Notes: generated from the letters alone by a model not told the origin. DNA of 21,073 nucleotides from Chara braunii (GCA_003427395.1 BFEA01000241.1:2155989-2177061); one strand, 5' to 3'; shown: positions 1-9,552, numbered from the stretch's first letter. Made by a program: numbers and translations.

Positions 1-80
1 CCCCTGGCTAGGGGACTGCACTACAGGAGCATCTGGGTGGTCGATTAAGATCTCAACCCACCCCAACATTTTTTTTTGCA
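1..80 (+). repeat. Possible 3' end of the left LTR
   Basis: The stretch ends in TGCA (77-80) after a T-run and is followed after one base by a PBS-like sequence, as expected at the LTR/internal boundary (LTRs end in CA). No second copy of this 80-bp segment is visible elsewhere in the window, so the LTR call rests only on the junction. Confidence 0.3.
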
Positions 81-81
81 G

Positions 82-97
82 TGGCATCAGGCCAGTT
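82..97 (+). promoter_or_regulatory. Putative primer binding site, initiator tRNA-Met type
   Basis: TGGCATCAGGCCAG closely resembles TGGTATCAGAGCCAG, the complement of the plant initiator tRNA-Met 3' end used by many Ty3/gypsy and Copia elements. It has one substitution and one missing base. It would prime minus-strand cDNA synthesis. The match is imperfect, in line with the decayed state of the element. Confidence 0.45.
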
Positions 98-179
98 GCA
101 CCTTGAAGGCTAAGATCCTGTGGATCTTGGTAGTGCTCTGCTCTTGGCCACCCAAGAGCTCGGTATCACCATCCTACCA

Positions 180-600
180 CTAACCCTTTCTCCCCTAACC
201 TCTTTTCTCTTCTCCCCCCCCCCATCATCTAGTCATCTTTTCTCCCCCCCTTACCACTACTCTCTACTCCTACCAACCTCTCCACTCATCTTCCACAACC
301 TTTTTCTCTCCTCTCCTCCCCACTCACCATCTCCCACTAATTTCCCCTACTTCTCTCCACCTTTTTCATATCTTTCTCTCCCATTCTACCACCCTCCTCT
401 CCTCCTTCCCTCCCCCAGCTACAACCCCATCATCTCCCCCATCCCCCACTTTACTTTTTCTTTCTCTTCTCACATATTTCTCTCTTTCTTCATCACTTTT
501 CCATCCTCTCCCCCCCCCAACTTCGAATTTTCTGTTTTTCTTTCTTCTCTTTCTCTTTAATTTAAGTTTTCTCTTTTCCTCCAAAAATTTGAATGATCTT
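180..600 (+). repeat. C/T-rich low-complexity tract in the element leader
   Basis: About 420 bases are almost purely pyrimidine on the + strand, with runs such as C8-C9 and many TCTC/CTCC words. Reading frames open across it are composed of Ser, Pro, Leu and Phe only and look like compositional artefacts, not genes. Confidence 0.8.
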
Positions 601-656
601 ATTCCTTACTTCTTTTCTCATCTTCTGATTTATTTTTATTTTTATTTTAATTATTC

Positions 657-670
657 TAAAAATTCGATTT

Positions 671-717
<47 letters not shown>

Positions 718-722
718 TTTTT
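657..722 (+). repeat. (TTTA)n microsatellite
   Basis: About 14 uninterrupted TTTA units. Shorter ATTT/TTTA runs recur at 1006-1045 and 1194-1215, so this leader segment is generally prone to tetranucleotide repeats. Confidence 0.9.
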
Positions 723-764
723 CAGCACCTCTGTATCTTGCTAGGACTTAGTATTTTCTGTTGT

Positions 765-1152
765 CGGCGCGTATTTTGACCCCTTGGGGGTAACCAAGTA
801 CTGCCGAAATTTTGTCGTTCCTCCCTACCTTCTTCTTACCGCACATTTTGACCCCTTGGGGGTAGTGAAGCGCTGGCCAAATTTTCCCATTTTACTTAGT
901 CTTTTCTTAACGGCACACTTCGACCCCATGGGGGTAACAAAATGCTGCCAAATTTTTTGAAAAACTTCAAAACTTAATTTCTCTTCACTCTCCTTCACCC
1001 CCTTGTTTATTTATCTATTTATTTATTTATTATTTTTTTATTTTTCTAAAAATTTTAATTTGCGGCATTTTGAACGTTAGTGTGCTCCTCTTGCCCTTTC
1101 CTTCCTCTTGGCACATTTTTGACCCCATGTGGAGTGAGAAAATGTTTGCCGA
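765..1152 (+). repeat. Four diverged copies of a roughly 42-bp hairpin-forming unit
   Basis: Copies lie at 765-806, 839-878, 911-950 and 1109-1152. A half-copy is seen near 1062. The left arm is close to CGGCACATTTTGACCCC and the right arm close to GGGGGTAACAAAATGCTGCC. The right arm is the near-complement of the left, so each unit can fold into a long stem of about 16 pairs with a tiny TT/AT loop and a small bulge. Spacing of the first three is 74 and 72 bp. They sit in the non-coding leader between PBS and gag. The function is unknown; an RNA structure in the leader (packaging or dimerisation) or an array of small palindromic insertions are both possible. Confidence 0.75.
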
Positions 1153-1331
1153 AAATTCCAAAAAAATAAATATTCTCTCTTCTCACTCCTTACATTTTAT
1201 TTATTTATTTATTTCTATTTATTCTTATATTTTAATTTTTTAATTTTATTTTCTTTTCCCCTCCCCTCCATAGTTATTATTTTCCTTTCTTGATTATGTC
1301 GCCGCTACCCTCCCCTAACCACCTAAACTGT

Positions 1332-1372
1332 AATTAGGGTTTTCTTGGGGTTTTATAGGGTTGAGGGTTCTC
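1332..1372 (+). promoter_or_regulatory. Telobox-like G/T-rich motif cluster
   Basis: TTAGGGTTTT is followed by GGGGTTTTATAGGG and TTGAGGGTT. These resemble plant telomere repeat (TTTAGGG) words, known as telo-boxes when found in promoters or 5' leaders. The cluster lies 220 bases before the gag start codon. A regulatory role is inference. Confidence 0.35.
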
Positions 1373-1921
1373 CTAACCCCCCCCCTACTCTCCCGCCTCC
1401 TCCCGTCGCGCACCCTAGACCCGAACGACTCTTCTCCCCTCGACCGGATTCGCGCCACCATCTCACGCACGACCCACTGGTCACGGGGCGAGCCGACCCA
1501 CGATTACCCAGTCCGCTCTCGCGGTCCCCTCCCTCTCACCGGTGGTCCCCTATCCCCATACCACAACCCATATCTCCCTCCACCTCCCATCATGTCTACT
1601 TCTCTCCCTCCACTGCCCACTGAGAGTCATACAACCGAGGAGATCGCCGCGGCGCAGTCCACATCTCAGGTCACCGCGCAGTCAACGGCTCAAGATCAGG
1701 CTCATGCAGACACCATGGACCTTCATGCCGTTCTTGTAGCAATCCAGGCGCAACTTAGTACGCTTGGACCATTGCAAGCGCAAATCAATGCGCTTGCCCT
1801 TGATGTTAACCACCTCAAGGGCTCTCCCCATCGCTCCCCCCTCCTCTTTCACACCCCATCCCATGCCGGTTCACCGGCTGGTTCCCCACGACTCCGGCGA
1901 CACAGACGTGGTGGTTCTTCC

Positions 1922-2753
1922 TTCCCTGTGGCTCAGGCCCAACACTCCCACTCAGCAGTGGTGAGTGCCGGTGCTGCTCAAACCACCCCGTCTGTTGCGG
2001 CACCTCCCTTGGCACCTGCCGCCCCTACCGTCTCTACTGCTGCCGAAGGTGCTGCGGTCCAGATACCACCATCTGGCCCAACAGTTTCATCGACCCACAC
2101 CGATGCTGCTTCCCAGCTTCCCGCACCGGTCCCGGTATTACGACTCCGCCCTTTTCTTCCCGCCTTCGTTCCCCTACCCCCACAGCACGATACCACCCAG
2201 GCAGGGACTCCTCTTCCCACTGGGAGATCCGCTCCGCCTCCTCCACCTCCAACCCCGAACACCCAGCGAGTGGTCACTTTACAAGCCACCATTGTGTAGG
2301 CTCAGGCGGAGATCCTGGCCCTGAGACAACCTCACCCTTCCCTGTGGCTCAGGCCCAACACTCCTACTCAGCAGTGATGAGTGTCGCTGCTGCTGAAACC
2401 ACCTCGTCTGTTGTGACACCTCCCTTGGCACCTTCCGCCCCTACCGTCTCTACTGTTGCCAAAGGTGCTGCGGTCCAGATACCACCATCTGGCCCAGGAA
2501 TTTCATCGACCCACACCGGTGCTGCTTCCCAGCTTCCCGTACCGGTCACGGTATTATGACTCCTCCCTCTTCTTTCCGCCTTCGTTCCCCTGCCCCTACA
2601 GCAGGGTACCACCCAAGCTGGGACTCCTCTTCCCACTGGGAGATCCGCTCCGCCTCCTTCACCTCTGACCCCGCACACCCATCGAGTGGCCACTTTACAG
2701 GCCACCATTGCGCAGGTTCAGGCGGAGATCCTGACCCTGAGACAACCTCACCC
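1922..2753 (+). repeat. 416-bp tandem duplication inside gag (two copies)
   Basis: Copy A is 1922-2337 and copy B is 2338-2753. Both begin TTCCCTGTGGCTCAGGCCCA, and they stay aligned throughout, including the AVQIPPSGP stretch and the final GAGACAACCTCACCCTTC. Identity is high by eye, near 90%. Because 416 is not a multiple of three, copy B is read in a different frame from copy A. Confidence 0.93.
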
Positions 2754-2790
2754 TTCATAGGCTGCTCACCCTTCATAGGCTGCTCACCCT
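2747..2790 (+). repeat. 18-bp direct repeat, two full copies and a partial third
   Basis: CTCACCCTTCATAGGCTG begins at 2747 and 2765, and a partial copy begins at 2783. The period of 18 keeps frame but multiplies an in-frame TAG (2758 and 2776). It sits exactly at the end of the 416-bp copy B, suggesting slippage at a duplication boundary. Confidence 0.9.
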
Positions 2791-3986
2791 TCTTCTTTCT
2801 CTACCACCTCCTCGACCTCCATCATGTCGGCTTGTTTTCCTCAACTGGCTCCTCTTCCTCTCCCCTCTTACCTAGCCATTCCGGGACAGCTGTCCGCGGT
2901 TGTTGCCTCCTCGTCTGCCAGTCCATCCGCCAGCGGCCACGACCCACAACCTTCCCCCACATCTGCCCCTGCAGCGGGCCCGACTTACGCCGCCGCAGTG
3001 CACTCGCCTCGATCTCTCTCCCCCCACCATCAGCACAGTGGACATCCTCCTGTGGGCACCTCGGACATTCCTGAGTATGATGGCACATCCCGTGTCTCTC
3101 GCTGGTTGCAGATAGCAACGCGCACACTCTCGCCGATGACTACCCGTAAGGAGCAGTGGTGCGATGTGCTCGCAACCAAATTGCGACGCAGTCTATCCAC
3201 TGTGTGGGAGGATCATTATACCCAATGCCTCCGCGTGGGTGATGTCCCCACTCTGGCCGACTTCGTGGCCTTCCTTCAGGACCGCTTCGGCGCTCATCAT
3301 GACGCCACCGATGCCCTAGACCGCGTCACCCAGACCAGATGGTCCGGGTCCTCTCTACCGGCTGACCTGGAGTGTCACATCCGGGTGTTTTGGGGTGCTC
3401 GCCTTGTTTGTGACGAGATGTCACTACCGAAGGTCACACTCACCGACCGGTTCCTCGTTAGCCTGCCGACTGACTACCGCTTAGAGCTATGGAGGTGATC
3501 ATTCTCTTCCACGAAGCAGGCATATGAGGCTGCGCGCCAATACCAGAGGATGTGCAGTCGCTTCTCCGTCTCCCCATCCTCTCCGTGGCCAGCCGCCACC
3601 TCCCAGTCTCGCGGTACCACCAGAGGCCGCTCCTCTTTTGCTGGTCGTTTTCGTCGCCCGACTCGACCTGGAGAACCATTCTCTCGGAACTACAGTTCTC
3701 TCGAGTATGGAGAGGACGCCTCAGCCGAGCTCGACCCAACCATTGAGGATGCCCCTGAGGACATCGAGCTTCGGAATGTCATCCAGTACCACTTGGATGA
3801 CGACACTGTCCCGGTGGCCGAGCGCCTGCAGATGGCCATGTCTGCCATGGGTCGTGCGCTCAGTCGGGTTGCACAGGTTGGCGCCCGCACACCCACAGTT
3901 CCTCAGATAGACCTCCCGCAGGGTTTTCTCCCTCCGAGCGGAGCTCTATCCCCTGAGGAGCGTGCCGCCCTTGAGGCCCGGCGTGG

Positions 3987-5131
3987 TTGCCTTCATTGCC
4001 TCCAGGATGGATACACCTACTCACGATGTCCATACCATACTGCCCTCGATCGGCACTACGCTCACATCTCTCGTCAGCATCGATCCCAGTCCCTCCCCGG
4101 CCCCTCCCGGCCAGCCCCACCCAGCTAGCCACGGTGCAGTGTACCACTGAGGCCTCGCACGTAGCCGGCTTCCCAACAACCGAGTCACAGTTTGCCCTTT
4201 TGCCTACCCCACCAAAGGATCCTCAGGACACGACAGACATAGTTCCCTCTAGCCCATTCGCATCTAGTGCTTCCCCTCCGAGACTTCCGACTCGTCGCGC
4301 CATTCGCACAACCCGTTGTAGCGCTCAACTGGCGACTCGCGATGACGTTCTATCATCTCTCCTGGACTTGAGCATTCTTCAAGCTCGTCAAGAGCGACCC
4401 ACGAGACATGTCAACGTCCTGCGTCATCTTCTCGCTCTGCTTTTTTACCCTGATCGCACCCTACCCATTATCCTTATTCGCCTAGGGACATCTACGAGGG
4501 TGTACCGCGCTTTATGGGACTCTGGCTCGCAGGGAGATTTCGTTCACCCTCAAGTGGTTGAGGAAACTCGCCTAGCTACGTCTGGGTCCTGCTTTCCTAT
4601 CTCCGTTACCCTCGAAGATAACAAAACACAACGCTTCTTCGATCAGACGGTCCCCGACCTCCACTTCCCCCTCACCCTCCGGCCACCGGATAGTACCCAG
4701 GCGCCTCGGCGCTACCATTCCTCCGCATACTTCGACGTGCTGGAGACTGAGTACGACTTTATCCTTGGCACTCCCTGGTCTCGCCGGTTATGTACCACAG
4801 AGGCCGAATGGACGACCGAGACACTCATTCTCAAAACGAAGTGTGGTCAGACCCATCGCGTCCCCTTCATTGGAACCACGGGCGACACTCCTCCCGACCT
4901 ACCTCCCCAGGACCCTCGTCCCTCAGGATCCCAATCCGACATCGCCTTCACTTCCCCTCGTCAGTTTGCTCACTTCATACGATAGGAGGACGTCACGTTC
5001 TACTCAGTGAACATCATGGATCTTCTTCGCTGTGCTCCACTCTGTCCCGAGGTTGAGCTCATCTCTCTGGAGCCCGATCCCCCTGACCCTTCCTCCATCT
5101 TCGTGGCTTCCATCTCTACGTCCACCCGTTA
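3987..5131 (+). pseudogene. Retropepsin-like aspartic protease domain
   Basis: The aspartic protease cleaves the Gag-Pol polyprotein. The catalytic D-S-G lies in ALWDSGSQGDFV (Asp codon 4518), and the second hallmark, ILGTPW preceded by YDF, is near 4755-4780, matching the D-x-ILG-x-W pattern of Ty3/gypsy proteases. The frame opens inside the gag 3' end and overlaps it by about 140 bases in the -1 frame. I see no canonical slippery heptamer there, so the overlap may be decay and not programmed frameshifting. TAG at 4983 interrupts the frame; protein-like sequence (EDVTFYSVNIMDLL) continues to about 5131 before the frame is lost. Confidence 0.85.
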
Positions 5132-5169
5132 GCCTGCGGATACCCGCTCCACGTCCCAGGCCCACACAT

Positions 5170-6153
5170 ATGTCTCATGCCGACGCAGACATTGAGGAAC
5201 TCACACGGTTCACGACAGACTTGGAGCCCGCCGTTCGCGACCTGATTCGAGAGTACCGCGACATCTTCCCACCGTATTTCTCATATAGCAGGATCCCTCC
5301 GATGAGCGGTGTTGAGCATTCTATCCAACTCGTGCCTGACTATCGTGTTCACCATCAGGCACTGTACCGACTCTCGATTCCAAAGGTGACGGAACTCAAG
5401 CGCCAGCTTCAAGTTGAGGAGCCTGTTCGACTGGGTTTCATTAAACCAGTAACTCCCCTTGGGGTGCACCTGTCCTCTTTGCTCGCAAAGCGGACGGAAC
5501 TCTCCGCCTCTGTATCGACTACCGCTGCCTTAACAGTTACACGGTTAAAAACAACTATCCCATGCCCCGCGCAGATGAGCTGTTTGACCGTCTGGCAGGC
5601 AACCACTTCTTCACGAAAATCGATCTTCGTAGCGGTTATCACCAGATCCACGTTGCTGTAGAGGATCAACCGAAGACCGCCTTCCGGTCACGCTTCGGCT
5701 ACTACGAGTTCACGGTGATGTCATTCGGCCTCACCATTGCACCCGCCACCTTCCAAACGGCGATGAACGACATCTTTAGGAACATCCTTGAAGAATACGT
5801 TCTCGTATACCTGGACGACATCTTGGTCTGAAGTCGTACCTTAGAAGATTATATCAGACACCTCCGCGATGTCCTACAACGCATACGGGAGCATGGCTTC
5901 TATGCCAAGCTTAGTAAGTGCCGCTTTGCCCAGCGTAAAGTGAACTTCCTAGAACACCATGTGTCGGACCAGGGTCTCCACATGGACGACGAGAAGATCA
6001 CAACTATTGCAGAGTGGCCCGTCCCCACATTTGTCGAGAAGCTTCGCAGTTTCCTACGGCTCACCAACTACTATTGTAGTTTTATCCAGGGATACACTAG
6101 GTATTCCTACATCCTTACCTCCACCTTCCTCCGGAAAAACCCGCTGCGGTTTT
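5170..6153 (+). pseudogene. Reverse transcriptase domain of the Ty3/gypsy pol
   Basis: The enzyme copies element RNA into cDNA. N-terminal RT sequence ([29 protein letters not shown]) is in one frame to about 5460. A frameshift of one base then leads to the continuation in another frame: [21 protein letters not shown] (near 5500-5560), [34 protein letters not shown] and the catalytic YLDD at 5808-5819. TGA at 5829 falls just after YLDDILV. The thumb and connection continue in the same frame (CRFAQRKVNFLEHHVSDQG, FLRLTNYY) to TGA at 6153. The usual Gly of FLGH and of FLGLT is replaced (by Glu and Arg), a further sign of relaxed constraint. The catalytic aspartates themselves are intact. Confidence 0.93.
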
Positions 6154-6159
6154 GAACAA

Positions 6160-6770
6160 CCCTCTGCGAGGACACCTTCTGCGCCCTCAAGAAGGCGGTG
6201 ACTTGTGCGCCGGTTCTTCGCCTCCCAGATTTTGATCTCCCCTTTATCGTCACCACTGATGCGTCATATTTTGCAATTTTTTCTCAAGTGTTTCTCTCTC
6301 CTCCTGATTCACCTTATCCCCATGTTCCTCCTTCCCCCCCCCTCCTGCTGACACTGCTTCTCGACTGACGTCTATCCTCCCACCACTTGCTTCTACTGAC
6401 AATCCTCCCATTACTTATTCCCCGACCATTGCGGAGGATGGGACAGTTGAGGCTCGTGCTGGGGATTGCCCGATCGCCTTTTACTCCCGTCAGCTACTGC
6501 CTGCCAAGATAAACTACACTGCCGATGAACGTGAGGTTCTCGCTGTAGTTTATGCTACCCGACATTGGCATCATTACCTGCACGGGGCACCCTTCACGGT
6601 GCACACGGACAACTCAGTTGTCCAGGCTTTCCTCACAAATCTCAAACTTTCCCCTCGACAGGCACACGTTGGTGGCGTGACTTATCCGAGTTCAGTTTTA
6701 CCACTTAGCCCATCAAGGGTGAAACGAATTGTGTCGTCGATGCCTTGTCCCGCCGTGCTGATCACAATCA
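6160..6770 (+). pseudogene. RNase H domain with a Pro-rich insertion
   Basis: RNase H removes the RNA strand after cDNA synthesis. Motifs in order are APVLRLPDFDLPF, TTDAS (Asp codon 6258), PIAFYSRQLLPAKINY, ADEREVLAVVYATRHWHHYL and HTDN (Asp codon 6608), then RWWRDLSEF and DALSR near the end. The three catalytic acidic residues are present. Between the TDAS strand and PIAFYSRQL, where Ty3/gypsy enzymes normally have roughly 10-20 residues, about 60 codons (6289-6465) rich in Pro, Ser and Thr are inserted. A nine-C run at 6334-6342 causes a frameshift within it. Further breaks are a frame change near 6160 and TAG at about 6706. Confidence 0.85.
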
Positions 6771-8127
6771 GGAACCCATCCATCTTCCATCGATCTCCAT
6801 CACCACTGTTGATCAGTCAGTGATCGACGCACATCGCACCCAGTACCATCACTGTCCAGATTATCCCGTCCTACACGCGACACTGCGAAGTGGCTTGACC
6901 GTTCCCTCATACTCCCTTGGTGAAAACGGTCTCGTGTACTGGCATGGCCAATTTGGTCAGCTAGAACCATGCGTTCCCTCCATCGGATAGCTCCGCATCC
7001 AAGCTGTAGCAAAGTTCCATGACCAGGCAGTTGCCGGTCATATGGGCTTCCACAAGATGTTGGCTCGTATTTGCCGCCTATACGTCTGGCCGAAGTTCAA
7101 AGACTTCGTCAAAACCTACATCTAGGAGTGTCCTACCTGTCAGGAGATGAACAATGCGAACCACCTCACGTATGGGTTACTTCCGCCCTTACTCATACCC
7201 GAGGGTCGTTGGCAGTCCATCTCGATGGATTTCATTGGTGCCCTCCGCCCACCCACTGAGCGCGGTCATGATGCTATCTTGATCGTCGTCGATCGCTTCA
7301 TGAAGTGTGCACGTTTTGTCCCGTGCCGCTATCGCATTAGCGCATGACGGTGTGAGGTCGCCGACATCGTCTTCGACCGAGTCGTGAGAGATCACGGCTT
7401 ATCTCAGAGCATCATCTCCGACCGTGACCCGCGTTTTACCAACACATTCTGGCGACACCTACACGAGGTGTACGGATCCCAGCTCCTCTTCTCGTCGTCT
7501 TACCACCCTCAGACGGATGATCAGACTGAGGTCACCAATAAAACTCTCGGTAATATCCTCTAAAAGTTTGTTCGGGATGATTCGGATGACCAGCAGTGGG
7601 ACTTTTACTTAGCCCACGTGGAGATTGCGTACAACCACGCCATTTCGCCAACCACGGGGATGTCGCCATTCTATTGCGACCTCGGTTACCAGCCTCGCGT
7701 ACCCGCGAACTTCCTACAACCATTGTGGTTGCGCACAGACACTCGTTGTCCTGCGCTGGATGACTGGATCGCCCACATGGCGGCGATTATGAAGCGCGCA
7801 CACGAGAGTCTAACCGACTCCCAGACTCACATGGCCTCACGAGCGAACCGATCACGAATGAATCATCCATTCAAAGTCGGTGACGATGTGCTCGTCGATG
7901 CACGCCACTTGCAGCTCGAAGCAGATACGCTTCGCAAGTTCAGGCGTCGTTTCTTCGGCCCATACCGCATCCTTCCGACCGCCGGTTCTGATATTGCGGC
8001 TAGTCTAGTCAGTTTCCGTGTGAAGCTACCTGATTACCTTCGACAGGCTCGCGTACACGATGTTTACCACGTCACCTTGCTGCATCCTTATCGCAGACCG
8101 CCCGAGCGCTTCCCCGGACGTTCTTAG
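6745..8127 (+). pseudogene. Integrase with intact HHCC and DD35E residues but several stops
   Basis: Integrase inserts the cDNA into the genome. One frame runs through the whole domain. The zinc-binding residues are His 7018, His 7039, Cys 7129 and Cys 7138 (H-x6-H, C-x2-C). The catalytic triad is Asp 7228 (SMDFIGAL), Asp 7420 (ISDRDPRF) and Glu 7528 (HPQTDDQTEV), giving exactly 35 residues between the second Asp and the Glu. The C-terminal part includes the GPYRI and VHDVYHVTLLHPY motifs that precede the chromodomain in this group. In-frame stops lie at 6988, 7123, 7345, 7561 and 8125. The normally conserved Gly after HPQTD is Asp. No frameshift is needed in 1.4 kb, so decay here is mostly by substitution. 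Confidence 0.93.
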
Positions 8128-8491
8128 GAGCGGGAACCACCTATCATGGTGGACGGTCATTGTTTCCGACATCGTATTTCGCCGAGTTACCGACGACACC
8201 CCTCCACGCATCGAGTACCTTGTGCGTTGGAAGGGCTAAGCTGATGAGGAGGCTACTTGGGAGCCCCTCGAGCACCAGGCGCACGCCCGGATGTTGGTGC
8301 GTGCATATAATCGTCCTCGTCGTGCTGAGACATCTGCTCCTACTCAGCCGACTGACCCTCTTCCTCCTCCTCCGACTGAGGAGATCGCTGAGGACGAGCC
8401 CACTCCCTCTGAGGCCGTCCTTCAGCAGCAGTCGGACGCCTCCGCGCGTCCACAACGCACTCGTCGACGCCCTCGGCGTCTTGATGATTGA
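8128..8491 (+). pseudogene. Chromodomain and basic C-terminal tail of the integrase
   Basis: The chromodomain of chromoviral integrases targets integration to modified chromatin. After a frame change near 8160 the sequence reads DIVFRRVTDDTPPRIEYLVRWKG, then TAA at 8237, then ADEEATWEPLEHQAH. This matches the chromodomain core YLV+WKG...TWEP. The tail (8291-8491) has Pro/Glu-rich then Arg-rich sequence (RPQRTRRRPRRLDD) and ends in TGA. The TAA in the middle of the core makes it a pseudogene. Confidence 0.88.
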
Positions 8492-8955
8492 CACTCTGAT
8501 CACCTACTATCACCCTTAGCTATTGACTCACACCATCAGGTACTCCATCATCACCTTCTTCAAGATGTCAGCGTTTTGCGGCTCTGCTTCGACATCCACC
8601 TCGACTCCTACTTCATCGATGTCATCGACCACTTTAACGACTTCAGTCACCTTCTCGACTTCAGCCATCTTATCGGCTCCAGCTACTTTGGACGTGACTA
8701 CTTCACGCCACCACCCTACCCTATACATTCCCTTGCATCTGTCGCATGATGGTTCTCACTTAGTTGGGTCTCTTTGAGTTGGGCTCTCCCTTGGTATTGC
8801 ATAGGCATTGGGATCGTAGCGCTATCTTGGCTTCCTTGCTCCCAGATCTTGCTCCCTCCTCCCCCAGTCGGTGAGTTGTGTGCATGTTTCCCTCACCCAC
8901 TGCCCTCATCACCCTAGTATTGGCCCTTGCATGCCTTCAGTTAGGCATATCTCCA

Positions 8956-8957
<2 letters not shown>
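8492..8957 (+). other. Non-coding 3' region of the Ty3 element
   Basis: Some 466 bases of C/T-rich sequence lack a recognisable gene. TTCGACATCCACCTCGACTC and similar TCGACTT words recur between 8588 and 8690. I do not find a clear polypurine tract or the start of a right LTR before the LINE poly(T). Confidence 0.5.

Positions 8958-8988
<31 letters not shown>
8958..8988 (-). repeat. Poly(A) tail of the minus-strand LINE
   Basis: 31 T on the + strand, directly followed by LINE 3' UTR. The perfect homopolymer suggests a fairly recent insertion, or expansion of the tract. Confidence 0.85.
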
Positions 8989-8992
<4 letters not shown>

Positions 8993-9552
8993 AGAGGTCC
9001 ATTGCCCAAGGCTGATATTTCCAGTAAAAAGATTGAGGCCGGGGTCCTCATAGTTTACTCGGAATAACTGAAACCAGACTCAGTGCCCCCTGAAAAATGG
9101 CGATAATGCATGAGACTTAATGATGAAAACAGCCTCTTCCGCCCTCCATAGGCTGCCAGATAAAGCATGACACAACTAGTTGTTTCATATTTAAATCTCC
9201 TCTCTACCCAGCCAAGACATATCTACCAACGATAAATTTGAAAAAGGAAAAGGGTCAGGAAAGTAATCTGGAGATCTGAGGGGATCGCCTGCTTAAAGTG
9301 AGAACACGTTTCTGAATTCTAAATGGAAGTCCCTTTTGAAAAGGACTTATGTGTCTGTTTCTCCTGGCCACTTCACCTCACCCAGACCTCCTCCCTCGTC
9401 CCTCCCCAACCAATCTCTTTCAAATTCTCGAATATAGTTTTGATTTTTTTTTTTTTTTTTTAGCATATTTAACTTAATTTTGAGTTTTGCCCATTGAGAA
9501 CGAATCTCTGTGTGTAATATTTTTACCATAATGATATTTGTTTCTTTAATAT

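Larger units (their letters stand above)
1592..4128 (+). pseudogene. gag: gag (capsid and zinc knuckle), broken by a tandem duplication and stops
   Basis: Gag forms the virus-like particle of the retrotransposon. I chose ATG 1592 because the protein-like Ala/Gln/Pro-rich sequence begins there; the same frame is open from 1361 but is compositionally poor before 1592. The N-terminal part runs in one frame to TAG at 2297. The capsid region, with the retrotransposon gag pattern (SRWLQIATRTL near 3100, LADFVAFLQDRFG near 3255), lies in another frame from before 2824. It is cut by TGA at 3496 and continues to TAG at 4126. A knuckle at 3988-4029 reads C-x2-C-x4-Y-x4-C, so Tyr replaces the usual His. 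Removing one copy of the 416-bp duplication would put the N-terminal part and the capsid in one frame. The protease frame overlaps the 3' end. Confidence 0.85.
1..8957 (+). mobile_element. Degraded Ty3/gypsy chromovirus LTR retrotransposon (left end incomplete, right LTR not found)
   Basis: The coding order gag, protease, reverse transcriptase, RNase H, integrase, chromodomain reads on the + strand from 1592 to 8491, which is the Ty3/gypsy order; the C-terminal chromodomain marks the chromovirus branch. Each domain is recognisable by motif, but the reading frame changes several times and has many stops, so the element cannot encode a working polyprotein. Its coding strand is rich in C and in GC overall, unlike the AT-rich LINEs that follow. 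A possible PBS lies at 82-97. Downstream of the chromodomain a non-coding stretch runs to 8957, where a minus-strand LINE begins. Whether 13439-14238 continues this element beyond the LINE is not decidable here. The outer limits are inferred. Confidence 0.9.

Noticed and set aside
120-560. Open frame of 146 codons on the + strand and an opposite frame at 366-584
   Set aside because: The tract is a pyrimidine low-complexity sequence; the product is only Ser/Pro/Leu/Phe and the antisense only Lys/Arg/Glu/Gly.
765-1152. Repeats with regular spacing, considered as a CRISPR-like array
   Set aside because: Repeats are diverged palindromes, spacing is irregular beyond the third copy, spacers are AT-rich simple sequence, and the context is a eukaryotic retrotransposon.
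1978-2708. Minus-strand open frames of about 100 codons in gag (1978-2292 and 2364-2708)
   Set aside because: They are antisense to the Pro/Ala-rich duplicated gag segment and appear twice only because the segment is duplicated.
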